Notes under the pieces: generated by a model
What the model saw: only the letters and a program-made list of their open reading frames with translations
The model's database searches: none
What the model was told of the DNA's origin: nothing
Program-made: the position numbers and the translations under genes
Source: Actinomycetota bacterium
GTDB lineage: Bacteria > Actinomycetota > Humimicrobiia > Humimicrobiales > Humimicrobiaceae
Reading direction: 5' to 3'
Length of the DNA: 17,333 bases
Assembly: GCA_028697935.1 (NCBI GenBank)
Contig: JAQVEM010000010.1
Coordinates: forward strand, 4,366 to 21,698
In this document: positions 1 through 7,139 of the stretch, piece by piece
How positions within the stretch are numbered: position 1 is the stretch's first letter
Layout: every line of letters starts with the position of its first letter

Positions 1-190
1 TTGTTAGTATTTTAAAAATTATATTAAAATTATTTTTAAAAATCAATTATTAAAAAAAATTCTTTTTACTTTTATATAATTATTATAATAGAATTATTTT
101 CCCTCATAAGTTCTATAAGCTTTATTGCAGCCAATAAAGTTTTATGTATCTTACTATATATATTGTATAATTTAATTGGAAAGGCAGAGT
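1..190. other. AT-rich region upstream of tRNA-Ser, no gene seen
   Basis: I see no open reading frame that looks real here. The stretch is very AT-rich, with many T and A runs. Its only interpretable elements are a TATAAT hexamer at 166-171 that could serve the tRNA, and a 23-base segment at 131-153 that nearly recurs upstream of nifJ (7769-7790). Confidence 0.6.
166..171 (+). promoter_or_regulatory. Putative -10 element of tRNA-Ser
   Basis: There is an exact TATAAT 20 bases before the first base of the mature tRNA. No good -35 is seen at 16-18 bases (the candidate hexamers TATGTA and TTATGT are poor). The hexamer is common in DNA this AT-rich, so the call rests on its position. Confidence 0.35.
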
Positions 191-284
<94 letters not shown>

Positions 285-335
285 TAAGAAATTTTTGAAA
301 TTTAAATATAGTTTACTTGACCTGCTTTTTCAATA

Positions 336-359
336 AACAGGGTGCAAGCCTATCCTGTT
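336..359 (+). other. Small hairpin between tRNA-Ser and the radical SAM gene
   Basis: AACAGG (336-341) pairs with CCTGTT (354-359) around a 12-nt loop. No U-run follows, so this is not a convincing intrinsic terminator. It may be a processing or leader hairpin, or chance. Confidence 0.3.
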
Positions 360-371
360 AATAAGAATATA

Positions 372-405
372 TAAATTCATAAATGATTTAAATTCATAAA
401 TGATT
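372..405 (+). repeat. 17-bp perfect tandem duplication at a gene start
   Basis: TAAATTCATAAATGATT occurs at 372-388 and again at 389-405 with no gap. Each unit contains an ATG. The second (400) starts the radical SAM gene; the first (383) opens only ATG ATT TAA and is in another frame. This is a recent slippage-type duplication. Confidence 0.9.
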
Positions 406-1218
406 AAAATACGTGAGATAACTTCAAAGTCAATAATTGCAAAATCAAATCTACCTGATACAGAGTATGTTATAAATCCATATGTAGGGTGTGTGCATTC
501 CTGTATTTACTGTTATGCAAGGTTTATGAAAAGATTCACCGGTCATAACGAACCCTGGGGGAATTTTATTGATGTAAAAATAAATGCACCGGAACTCATT
601 CCGGAAGGAACTATAAAATATAGAGGAAAGACAATTTATATGTCTTCTGTTACCGACCCATATAATCCTCTTGAGAAGAAATACAGGCTTACACGAAGCA
701 TACTTGAAAATCTTATTTCCCTGCAGCCAGACCTCTGCATACAGACCAAATCTGATTTAATACTCCGGGATATAGACCTGCTTACCAGGTTTGAAAATTG
801 CCAGGCTGGACTGTGCATAACTACAATGGATGACAGTATTAGAAGAGAAATCGAACCTTATACTTCTCCAGTTCAAAAAAGAATAGAAGCACTAAAAAGG
901 TTAAAAGAAGCAGGAATAGAAACTTATGTTTTTATTGGTCCCATTCTTCCATTTTTTACAGACTGGCAGGAAATTATTCTCAGAACTAAAAGTTTTACTG
1001 ATCTTTATATGTTTGAAAATCTTAATATAGCAGGTACAGTCTGGAACTCTGTAGAAAATTGGCTGGAAGAAAAGCATATTGAATTGCTGGAGGAGTATGA
1101 ACGCATATATTTTACAGAAAGTGGGTACTGGGATAATGTAGAAAAAGAGATAAGAAAATTTTGCCTGGAGCAAAATATTATTTTTGAAATATTTTTTCAT
1201 CACGGGAAGCACTATTAA
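400..1218 (+). CDS. SPL-family radical SAM protein
   Basis: A 272-residue protein of the SplB-like radical SAM group (COG1533). The cluster-binding motif GCVHSCIYCYAR places cysteines at 31, 35 and 38 (CxxxCxxC), which ligate the 4Fe-4S cluster that cleaves S-adenosylmethionine. The preceding INPYVG and the following ARFM are typical of this group. The rest fits a short TIM-barrel-like radical SAM core. True spore photoproduct lyases repair UV lesions, but most relatives of this size have no known substrate, so I name only the family. The start lies just before the conserved N-terminal pattern (KxxEI..KSI..KS.LP), and no Shine-Dalgarno sequence precedes it. The start codon sits in the second unit of a 17-bp tandem duplication (372-405). 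The gene appears monocistronic, and nothing adjacent hints at the substrate. Confidence 0.88.
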   Translation: MIKIREITSKSIIAKSNLPDTEYVINPYVGCVHSCIYCYARFMKRFTGHNEPWGNFIDVKINAPELIPEGTIKYRGKTIYMSSVTDPYNPLEKKYRLTRSILENLISLQPDLCIQTKSDLILRDIDLLTRFENCQAGLCITTMDDSIRREIEPYTSPVQKRIEALKRLKEAGIETYVFIGPILPFFTDWQEIILRTKSFTDLYMFENLNIAGTVWNSVENWLEEKHIELLEEYERIYFTESGYWDNVEKEIRKFCLEQNIIFEIFFHHGKHY

Positions 1219-1548
1219 CAGGATAATATGTATAATATAGATAGATGCCTTTGTAGTAGCACCTATAAGTAACAAGTAGCCTGTCAGCTATTGACAGGAT
1301 ATGTATAGTATAAATAGGAGCAGTTAGAGTAGCGGAAGTCGTAGTAGCGTAACTCCATAAGTAGTAGCAACTCTGCCAGTTTTAGTGGCAAAGAATTTTC
1401 CTGATTAAAAAGATTGCGTTATGATAACTATATAGTTCTAAAGCAGGTAGAATTAAAATAGTTAAAGCTTAAAATTTATATATTATTGGTATAAGTATTA
1501 ATTAAATATGCTTCTTGATTTATTAACTACATTAGGATAGGAGGAGAA
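1219..1548. other. Intergenic region with GTAGTAGC repeats and a hairpin
   Basis: I find no gene here. From about 1250 to 1395 the base composition is richer in G than the surroundings. GTAGTAGC occurs three times (1253-1260, 1341-1348, 1361-1368), with shorter GTAGC copies at 1276 and 1329. A perfect 7-bp hairpin lies at 1280-1298 (CCTGTCA / TGACAGG, 5-nt loop); it follows the radical SAM gene but has no U-tract. After about 1430 the DNA is plain AT-rich and leads to the next gene. A TG-G-TATAAG element at 1487-1495 is a weak extended -10 candidate for the dehydrogenase. Confidence 0.5.
1539..1546 (+). promoter_or_regulatory. Strong Shine-Dalgarno of the alcohol dehydrogenase
   Basis: AGGAGGAG lies two bases before the ATG at 1549. 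The core AGGAGG is an almost perfect match to the 16S anti-SD, and it fixes the start of the dehydrogenase. Confidence 0.8.
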
Positions 1549-2712
1549 ATGGAAAATTTTGTTTACCATTGCCCTACAAAAATAATCTTCGGGAAAGGCA
1601 CAGAGAATCAGGTTGGAAGCGAGGTCTCAAAATACGGGAAAAAAGTTTTACTGCACTATGGTGGGGGGAGCATTAAAAAATCCGGTTTATATGACAGAGT
1701 TTTAAAATCATTAAAAAATGAGGCGCTCGAGATAATAGAGCTTGGAGGAGTCCAGCCCAACCCGAGACTTTCTCTGGTTAAAGAAGGAATTGATATATGC
1801 CGTAAAGAAAAAATAGACATCATCCTTGCTGTAGGAGGAGGAAGCGTAATTGACTCTGCTAAAACTATAGCAGTTGGGGTGCCTTATGATGGAGATGTCT
1901 GGGATTTTTTTATAGAGAAAGCTGAACCAGAAAAGAGAATTTTTATAGGTGTGGTACTTACAATCCCGGCTTCAGGAAGTGAATCCAGCGATAGTGCAGT
2001 TATTACAAATGAAGACGGTATGTATAAAAAAGGTTTTAACTCCAACCTTCTTCGACCTGATTTTGCTATTTTAAATCCGGAATTAACATTTACCCTTCCT
2101 CGATATCAAACAGCCTGTGGAGCTTCGGATATAATGGCTCATATTATGGAAAGATATTTTACCAGGGTAAGAGATGTTGAGCTTACAGATAGGCTGTGTG
2201 AAGCTGCACTGAAGACTGTTATAAATAATACGCCGATAGTTTTGAGGGAGCCAGAGAATTACGCGGCCAGAGCCGAGATTATGTGGACAGGAACAATTGC
2301 CCACAATAATCTGCTTGATACCGGGAGAATTGGTGACTGGGCTTCCCACAAAATAGAAATGGAAATAAGCGGGTTGTATGATCTTGCACATGGTGCAGGC
2401 CTGGCTATAATTTTTCCTGCCTGGATGAAATATGTTTATAAAAATGATGTTGGAAGATTTGCCCGGTTTGCGGTCAGGGTGTGGGATGTGGAACCTGATT
2501 TTTATGATATTGAAAAAGTAGCTCTTGAAGGAATTAAAAAACTTGAAGACTTTTACAGAGAAATCGGGCTGCCCATTACATTAAAAGAGGCAAACATACC
2601 TTATGACAGATTTGAAGAAATGGCCAGAAAATGCACAGAAATGGGTCCGGTAGGTAATTTTATAAAATTAAATAAAGATGATGTTATCCGGATACTGGAG
2701 ATGTCAAAATAA
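1549..2712 (+). CDS. Iron-containing alcohol/aldehyde dehydrogenase (YqhD/BdhA-like)
   Basis: A 387-residue group III (iron-type) alcohol dehydrogenase of the butanol dehydrogenase / YqhD branch. It is expected to reduce aldehydes to alcohols, or the reverse, with NAD(P)H in the cytoplasm. The N-terminal nucleotide-binding half carries GGGS at 38-41 and AVGGGSVIDSAK at 94-105. The C-terminal helical half supplies the metal ligands D194, H198 (GASDIMAHIME), H267 and H281 (LAHGAG), the same numbering as E. coli YqhD. Length is normal for the branch. Such enzymes dispose of fermentation reductant or detoxify reactive aldehydes; the real substrate and the NADH/NADPH preference cannot be read here. 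The gene has its own strong ribosome binding site and is closed by a terminator at 2768-2820, so it is probably transcribed alone. Confidence 0.93.
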   Translation: MENFVYHCPTKIIFGKGTENQVGSEVSKYGKKVLLHYGGGSIKKSGLYDRVLKSLKNEALEIIELGGVQPNPRLSLVKEGIDICRKEKIDIILAVGGGSVIDSAKTIAVGVPYDGDVWDFFIEKAEPEKRIFIGVVLTIPASGSESSDSAVITNEDGMYKKGFNSNLLRPDFAILNPELTFTLPRYQTACGASDIMAHIMERYFTRVRDVELTDRLCEAALKTVINNTPIVLREPENYAARAEIMWTGTIAHNNLLDTGRIGDWASHKIEMEISGLYDLAHGAGLAIIFPAWMKYVYKNDVGRFARFAVRVWDVEPDFYDIEKVALEGIKKLEDFYREIGLPITLKEANIPYDRFEEMARKCTEMGPVGNFIKLNKDDVIRILEMSK

Positions 2713-2767
2713 GCATAAGCAGAGATGGATAGAAATATCGGTCCTTGTAATTAATAAGGTTGTTTTT

Positions 2768-2820
2768 AACAGAGCTATTTTATCAATCTGTATCTTTGTT
2801 AATAGCTCTGTTATTTTTTA
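2768..2820 (+). terminator. Rho-independent terminator of the alcohol dehydrogenase
   Basis: A perfect 12-bp stem, AACAGAGCTATT (2768-2779) with AATAGCTCTGTT (2801-2812), encloses a 21-nt loop and is followed by ATTTTTTA. On the minus strand the stem is followed by an A-run, so it works only for plus-strand transcripts. The tail overlaps the stop codon of the convergent transporter remnant at 2818. Confidence 0.8.
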
Positions 2821-4003
2821 AAAATCATTTCCTTCTGATGAGGTTAATGAGGGTTTGAAAAATAATAGTATTATGGTAAATAAAATTAAAATTAGCTCAT
2901 AGTTTACAAGAGTTTCAATACCAATAATATCAGCAACTTTTCCTAAAAGAATCATTGTTATTGCGGCGATGCCAGGGCTGAATCCCAGAATAAGAGAAGA
3001 TGCCAGACTCATATTTTCAGGCATGATGTCCTGGGCCATTCTGATACATACCGGCTGAATTGAAATTAAAAAGAATCCTCCCGAAATGAACAGCATTATA
3101 GAGGTAAGGCCTGTAGTTTTGAAAGTAAAAAAGAAAAGCGGTATAGAAAGAGCAAAAGCAACCTGTATTATTATGCGGCCTTTTTTAAAGCGATCGAAAA
3201 TAAAACCTGTAAGAAGACCGCCAGCTCCACCAAGCATCCCAAACAAAAATAAGATTATCCCGATATTTATAAGGGTTACATTTAAACCAGTAAAATACAA
3301 AGGCATATAAGTTAAAAGAGTGATCCATAAGACATAAAGCGAATATTCAGCAAACATAATTAAGAGAAGCATGTATATTTTTCCTTATTTGATTTTTTTA
3401 TTCTTAAAAAATCAATAGAATATACTTTATCATTATTACTTTTTATGTCAGGAGCAAATTTAAATAGGAAAATTACAATAATCAGTCCCGGTATTATAGC
3501 AATTGGGGTAAAGTATAAGTTAAGTTTTTCAGTGACTAGTATTATAAGAAGTGAACCAATTGAGTATCCAAGATTACCCCCAAAGTTAATAATAGAACTA
3601 CCAAGCCCCTTTTTATCACCACCAAAATGCCCGGCAATAGCAGCACTGGCAGGATGATAGGCAGCAATGCTTAAATTTCCAAGGAATAAAAAGAGCAGCA
3701 AAAGGTAATAATTAGGAATTATTCCAATAAGACTTAAAAAATAGAAGTAAAAAGTGGGCCTGCGATTAAGTAATATTTTAAACCATGTCTATCTGAAAAA
3801 TAGCCAAAAATAGGAGAGAAGAGACTATTTGCAATTGTACCGGTAGCAGTAAGAAGCCCGACTTTAAAAAGAGATAGGTTAAATTTTAAAGTAAGAATAG
3901 GTATAAGGCCGATAATAAAACTCTGATATACATCAGTAATAAAATGACTGCAGGATGAAAGAAATATCTGTAATTTATTAAATTGTATGTTCTCTCTATT
4001 CAT
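2818..4003 (-). pseudogene. Broken Fsr-like MFS transporter (two frameshifts)
   Basis: Three successive minus-strand frames together encode one major facilitator superfamily protein resembling the fosmidomycin-resistance (Fsr) group. Frame A (4003-3734) has the N-terminal FITDVYQSFIIGLIPILTLK and GYFSDRHGLKYYLIAGPLF (the conserved loop 2-3 region), then stops. Frame B can be read from before 3734 as FLSLIGIIPNYYLLLLFLFLG and continues through AAYHPASAAIAGH to a stop at 3360. Frame C (to 2818) holds the C-terminal membrane half. The joins fall at a T6 run (plus-strand A6, 3736-3741) and near the A-rich segment around 3379-3388. The span is 1186 nt; adding one base at each join gives 1188, exactly 395 codons plus stop, the normal family length. 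It was thus probably an intact 12-helix drug/proton antiporter that lost two bases. No Shine-Dalgarno precedes 4003. The alternatives are sequencing or assembly errors. Confidence 0.82.
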
Positions 4004-4178
4004 TCTTTTTTTATTTATTTATTTTTTTAAAATAATAATTCTTTTTATGCCTTTTCTTAAAAACCTGTCATTAAAATGAAAATAATTTCTGGTAGAGATT
4101 TTACTAATTTTACTATATTAAATAAGATCTACAATGGATATTTATTTAGTTTTATGACTGGTGATATATAGATTGAGA

Positions 4179-4254
4179 GATATAAGTGGTTTTATACTAT
4201 CCAACATCCTATCAAACGCCGCAACAAGTATAACGATATAAGTGGTTTTATACT
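4179..4254. repeat. 20-bp direct repeat separated by 36 nt
   Basis: GATATAAGTGGTTTTATACT occurs identically at 4179-4198 and 4235-4254. Each copy is internally a weak palindrome (TATAA...TTATA). Identity stops sharply at both ends of the 20 bases. Two full copies are too few to call an array, and no cas gene is present. These could be paired binding sites or a remnant of a mobile or repeat element. Confidence 0.8.
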
Positions 4255-4328
4255 TCTTATCTTATTCAAATTACCTTATTCAAGGTTTATACTGTGTAAA
4301 GCAGGTTTTATTTTTTTTATTAATTATA

Positions 4329-4334
4329 TATAAT
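4329..4334 (+). promoter_or_regulatory. Putative -10 of the SRP RNA
   Basis: There is an exact TATAAT ending seven bases before the first base of the SRP RNA (4341), which is where a -10 should be. The expected -35 position (4306-4311) is a poor match within a T-rich tract, so only the -10 is supported. Confidence 0.5.
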
Positions 4335-4340
4335 CAAATT

Positions 4341-4611
4341 GGCCGTGCCAGGTGGGGAGCCAGCGGTGCCCTGTAACTCACAATCCGCTACAGTGAGGCC
4401 GATAAACAGACATGAGGTTTCCAATAGTAAGAATAGCACCTGTTTAAGTAGCGTTGAAAGCCGGGTCCTGTGCGGCGGAGGGTTACAAACCCCGTCAGGT
4501 CCGAGAGGAAGCAGCGGTAAGTAGCTTTTTCCGGGTGCCACAGGGGAACCTGGCTGGAGCCAACTGGACTGGCAGCACTTGTTATTGTAAATCGAAATCT
4601 GCGGCACGGCC
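4341..4611 (+). ncRNA. ffs: Large-type bacterial SRP RNA (7S/4.5S-like)
   Basis: This is the RNA scaffold of the signal recognition particle, which binds Ffh and targets nascent membrane and secreted proteins. The 5' end GGCCGTGCC pairs with the 3' end GGCACGGCC, closing a rod of about 271 nt. The 5' part (GGTGGGGAGCCAGCGG...CTGTAACTC) has the features of the Alu domain found in Bacillus/Clostridium-type scRNA and absent from the short E. coli form. The Ffh-binding domain IV is clear at about 4494-4518: GTCAGGTCC, a GAGA (GNRA) tetraloop at 4503-4506, then GGAAGCAGC. The gene sits 74 bases before dnaX, as scr does in B. subtilis. Short ORFs on either strand across it are spurious. Confidence 0.95.
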
Positions 4612-4628
4612 ATACAACTGGTATCTTT

Positions 4629-4644
4629 ACAGCTGTTAAGCTGT
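4629..4644 (+). other. Weak hairpin after the SRP RNA
   Basis: ACAGCT (4629-4634) pairs with AGCTGT (4639-4644) around GTTA, followed by TATTATG rather than a U-run. It could assist 3'-end formation of the SRP RNA, but it is weak, and read-through into dnaX is possible. Confidence 0.25.
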
Positions 4645-4685
4645 TATTATGAATAATAATAAAATAAGAAGAAAATTTTACCACT

Positions 4686-6701
4686 ATGAGTTATATATCA
4701 TTTTATAGAAAATGGAGACCCCGGAATTTTGATGAGATAATAGGTCAGGAATACAATATAAAAACCATAAAAAATGCTATATCAAATAATAGATTATCTC
4801 ACTGTTATATCTTTTGTGGTCCCAGAGGAACCGGTAAAACGTCAACTGCACGTATCCTTGCAAAAGCGCTTAACTGTGTAAAAGGTATTACACCGGATCC
4901 CTGTAATAAATGCAGTAACTGTATAAGCATATCTAATGGCTCAAGCGTGGATGTAGTAGAAATTGATGCTGCTTCAAATCGTGGAATAGATGAAATAAGA
5001 GAACTAAGAGAGAAAGTTAAATATCTTCCAAATGTGCTGCGTAAAAAAGTCTATATTATCGATGAAGTCCATATGTTAACACCAGAAGCATTCAATGCTT
5101 TGCTTAAAATTCTTGAAGAGCCTCCAGAACATGTAATATTTATAATGGCAACTACGGAACCAAACAGAGTGATTCCTACAATATTATCAAGATGTCAGAG
5201 GTTTGATTTTTATCCCATACCTGCAGATAAGATAAAAATAAGGATACGCAATATTGCTGAAAACGAAAATATTACCATAAGTGAATCTGCTATAAATCTG
5301 ATTTCAAAATACGCAGACGGAAGTTTGAGAGATGCAGATAGCATACTGGAGCAACTTGCAGCATTTGGTGGCAATAAAATTGAGGTCAGGGATGTAATAT
5401 CTCTTCTGGGTATTACGGACCTTGATCTGTTATTTAATTTTACTGATATTCTTATTAAAAAAAATTTGACTGAAGCATTCCTTATTGTAAATAAAATTAT
5501 TGAAAGTAACCAGAATCTTAAAATATTTATATCTGAATTTCTGAGTCATCTTTATGACCTTTATGTTATTAAGAATTACTCCAATCCATTTGAAATTTTA
5601 AACATAAGTGAGGATTATAAAGAAAAATATTTAAGTCAGGCGAAGGAGCTTCAAAAAGAGGAAATGGAATTTTATATGGAACTTTTTACTGATTTACTTA
5701 ACCAGGCAAGATGGAGTGAGCAATTAAAAGTATTTTTCAAATCAACAGTTATCAAGGCCATTAACTATAATGTAATTGATAAAAAGGATAGAGAAAGGGA
5801 AATAGCAGCACTAGAGGCGCAAATACAATCTTTAAAAAAAGAGATTAATAAAATTAAATCAATAAAAAATAATTTTCAGGATATTTATGTCCCTAAAAAT
5901 GAGGCAGACAAATGTGATATGGGAAGCGAAGATAAAGATTTTGATTTAATTAATACAGCTGGACTTGATAAAGTTGTAAATGAGGTTGAGGTTCTCAGTG
6001 TTCACAAATCGGGTAAAGAAAGTATCGGTAAAGTCAGTAAACGTTCTAAAGGGACAGATAAAGAAACAGACAGGAAGACAGATACAAAAGGTGACGATGC
6101 TGTTCATAAGGAAGATAATGAAGAAAGCAGTATGATTAAATTAATTAATGATAATATGGAAAAAATTATACAGAGTTTAAGAAAGGAAAAAGCATCAGTT
6201 TACGGTATGTTTGTTGAAGCTGAACCAGACAGAATAGAAAACAATGTGTTATATTTCCACCTGGATGAAAATAAAGAATGGCACAGGGATAATTTGAATA
6301 AAAATAGTAATATAGTTTTAATATCAAATATAATAAAGAAAGTAACGGGCAAAAATTTTAGAGTTGAATTCGAAACTAAAAAGAAGGGTAGCGTAACCAG
6401 AGATGAACAGGATAGCATAAGAAGTAATTCAGCCAGTGAAAATCAGAGCAGCATAAAAAGTGATAAAGCCAGTAACAATCTTACTGATATAAAAAATGGA
6501 AAGGAAATAACCAGAGACATCGATATCAGTGCTGGAAGCGGAGCTGAAATCGGAGCCACTAGTAGCAATGGACGTGAAAATAAAGAGAAACAATCTATAA
6601 ATAAAAAATCTATAGACAGGGATACTAACTCTAAAAGTGAAAGCTCTGAAGATATTGATATTTTTAGCTATTTTGAAAAAAAATTTAACATAAAGGAGTA
6701 A
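4686..6701 (+). CDS. dnaX: DNA polymerase III subunit gamma/tau
   Basis: The 671-residue clamp-loader ATPase that loads the beta clamp and links polymerase to helicase. The N-terminal AAA+ module has Walker A GPRGTGKT at 45-52, zinc-binding cysteines 64, 73, 76 and 79, Walker B IIDEVH at 124-129, sensor 1 ATTEPN around 155-160, and the arginine-finger SRC motif at 168-170. The collar domain runs to about residue 370. A highly charged Lys/Glu/Ser linker follows, then a compact segment at about 483-566 resembling the C-terminal tau domain, then a Ser/Asn/Lys-rich tail ending DIFSYFEKKF. The start MSYxxxYRKWRP is the family start, though only weak purine-rich sequence (AAGAAGAAAA) lies upstream. 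An A7 run at codons 383-385 could allow a -1 slip to a short gamma-like product. The gene overlaps no neighbour; the ybaB ribosome binding site lies in its last codons. Confidence 0.97.
   Translation: MSYISFYRKWRPRNFDEIIGQEYNIKTIKNAISNNRLSHCYIFCGPRGTGKTSTARILAKALNCVKGITPDPCNKCSNCISISNGSSVDVVEIDAASNRGIDEIRELREKVKYLPNVLRKKVYIIDEVHMLTPEAFNALLKILEEPPEHVIFIMATTEPNRVIPTILSRCQRFDFYPIPADKIKIRIRNIAENENITISESAINLISKYADGSLRDADSILEQLAAFGGNKIEVRDVISLLGITDLDLLFNFTDILIKKNLTEAFLIVNKIIESNQNLKIFISEFLSHLYDLYVIKNYSNPFEILNISEDYKEKYLSQAKELQKEEMEFYMELFTDLLNQARWSEQLKVFFKSTVIKAINYNVIDKKDREREIAALEAQIQSLKKEINKIKSIKNNFQDIYVPKNEADKCDMGSEDKDFDLINTAGLDKVVNEVEVLSVHKSGKESIGKVSKRSKGTDKETDRKTDTKGDDAVHKEDNEESSMIKLINDNMEKIIQSLRKEKASVYGMFVEAEPDRIENNVLYFHLDENKEWHRDNLNKNSNIVLISNIIKKVTGKNFRVEFETKKKGSVTRDEQDSIRSNSASENQSSIKSDKASNNLTDIKNGKEITRDIDISAGSGAEIGATSSNGRENKEKQSINKKSIDRDTNSKSESSEDIDIFSYFEKKFNIKE
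5834..5848 (+). promoter_or_regulatory. Possible -1 frameshift/slippage site in dnaX
   Basis: Codons 383-385 read TTA AAA AAA GAG, containing the slippery heptamer A AAA AAA (5834-5840). A -1 slip would add Arg-Asp and stop at TAA 5846-5848, giving a product of about 387 residues that keeps the ATPase and collar domains, like E. coli gamma. A weak AGAGG lies at 5813-5817, 16 bases upstream. Against this, a longer A8 run at 5457-5464 in the collar domain would give a useless truncation, so A-runs are not strongly selected here. Confidence 0.3.
6693..6698 (+). promoter_or_regulatory. Shine-Dalgarno fixing the TTG start of ybaB/ebfC
   Basis: AAGGAG lies six bases before the TTG at 6705, inside the last codons of dnaX. 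The ATG codons at 6726 and 6729 have no such site, so the TTG is preferred. The arrangement suggests translational coupling to dnaX. Confidence 0.75.
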
Positions 6702-6704
6702 GAA

Positions 6705-7019
6705 TTGAGTTTTAACTATGGCAACATGATGAAACAGGCCAGGATTATGCAGCAAAAATTGCAGGATATAAAAGAAGAGTTAAAGGAAATGATATTTGAA
6801 GCTTCTGCAGGCGGGGGTGTTGTAAAAGTAAAAGTTAATGGCGAGCAGGAAGTTATTGAGATAAAAATCAATAAAGAAATGGTTGATTCGAGTGATATGG
6901 AGATGATTGAGGATATGGTAATGGTTGCAGTTAATGATGCTATCAGACAATCAAGAGAAGAAGCAAAAAGAAAAATGGCTGCACTTACCGGGGGAATCAA
7001 TATTCCTGGAATGTTTTAA
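6705..7019 (+). CDS. ebfC: Nucleoid-associated protein, YbaB/EbfC family
   Basis: A 104-residue small DNA-binding protein of the YbaB/EbfC family (YaaK in B. subtilis). These form homodimers with a tweezer-like shape and coat or bend DNA; their precise role in replication or repair is unsettled. The sequence shows the family pattern: an N-terminal helix rich in Met/Gln (NMMKQARIMQQKLQ), the ASAGGGVVKVKVNG strand-turn at about 33-46, and the C-terminal helix followed by GGINIPGMF. It uses a TTG start chosen by the ribosome binding site. It lies three bases after the dnaX stop, in the conserved dnaX-ybaB-recR cluster, and is almost certainly cotranscribed with dnaX. Confidence 0.95.
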   Translation: MSFNYGNMMKQARIMQQKLQDIKEELKEMIFEASAGGGVVKVKVNGEQEVIEIKINKEMVDSSDMEMIEDMVMVAVNDAIRQSREEAKRKMAALTGGINIPGMF

Positions 7020-7084
7020 TCCTGATATTAAAAATTTAAAGGTTAAGATGTTACGATAATAAATTTATTATAAAATTTTCATCT

Positions 7085-7119
7085 CCGGTTTAGAATAAGA
7101 TTACAATTATTTACACCGG
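7085..7119 (+). other. Imperfect hairpin just before recR
   Basis: CCGGTTTAGAATAA pairs imperfectly with TTATTTACACCGG around an 8-nt loop, with one mismatch and one bulge, in the 120-bp ybaB-recR gap. It ends 20 bases before the recR ATG and has no U-tract. It may affect recR translation or mRNA processing. Confidence 0.4.
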
Positions 7120-7139
7120 GCAGGAAAAGTTAATTAAAG

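Larger units (their letters stand above)
4004..4340. other. Gene-free AT-rich region before the SRP RNA, with short repeats
   Basis: No coding frame is convincing here. The region holds a 20-bp direct repeat (4179-4198 and 4235-4254) flanking a 36-nt segment that is unusually C-rich for this DNA, a degenerate third partial copy (GGTTTATACT, 4284-4293), a pair of CTTATTCAA copies (4261-4269, 4275-4283), and the putative SRP RNA -10 at 4329-4334. Confidence 0.6.

Noticed and set aside
400..1218. Naming the radical SAM gene splB (spore photoproduct lyase)
   Set aside because: The CxxxCxxC motif and context fit the broad COG1533 group, but no residue seen here separates true photoproduct lyases from other members.
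901..1275. Minus-strand ORF of 124 codons opposite the radical SAM gene
   Set aside because: It lies mostly antisense to a clear family member, has an atypical Ile/Phe-rich composition and lacks a ribosome binding site, so it is a shadow frame.
1280..1298. Terminator call for the CCTGTCA/TGACAGG hairpin
   Set aside because: No U-run follows (the next bases are ATATGTATAG), so an intrinsic terminator is not supported.
4179..4254. Calling the 20-bp repeats a CRISPR array
   Set aside because: There are only two full copies, the repeat is shorter than known CRISPR repeats, no cas genes are in the window and the third copy is partial and off-spacing. It is kept as a repeat only.
4320..4684. Several 60-98 codon ORFs on both strands across the SRP RNA
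   Set aside because: They overlap a confidently recognised structured RNA, have no ribosome binding sites and resemble no protein family.
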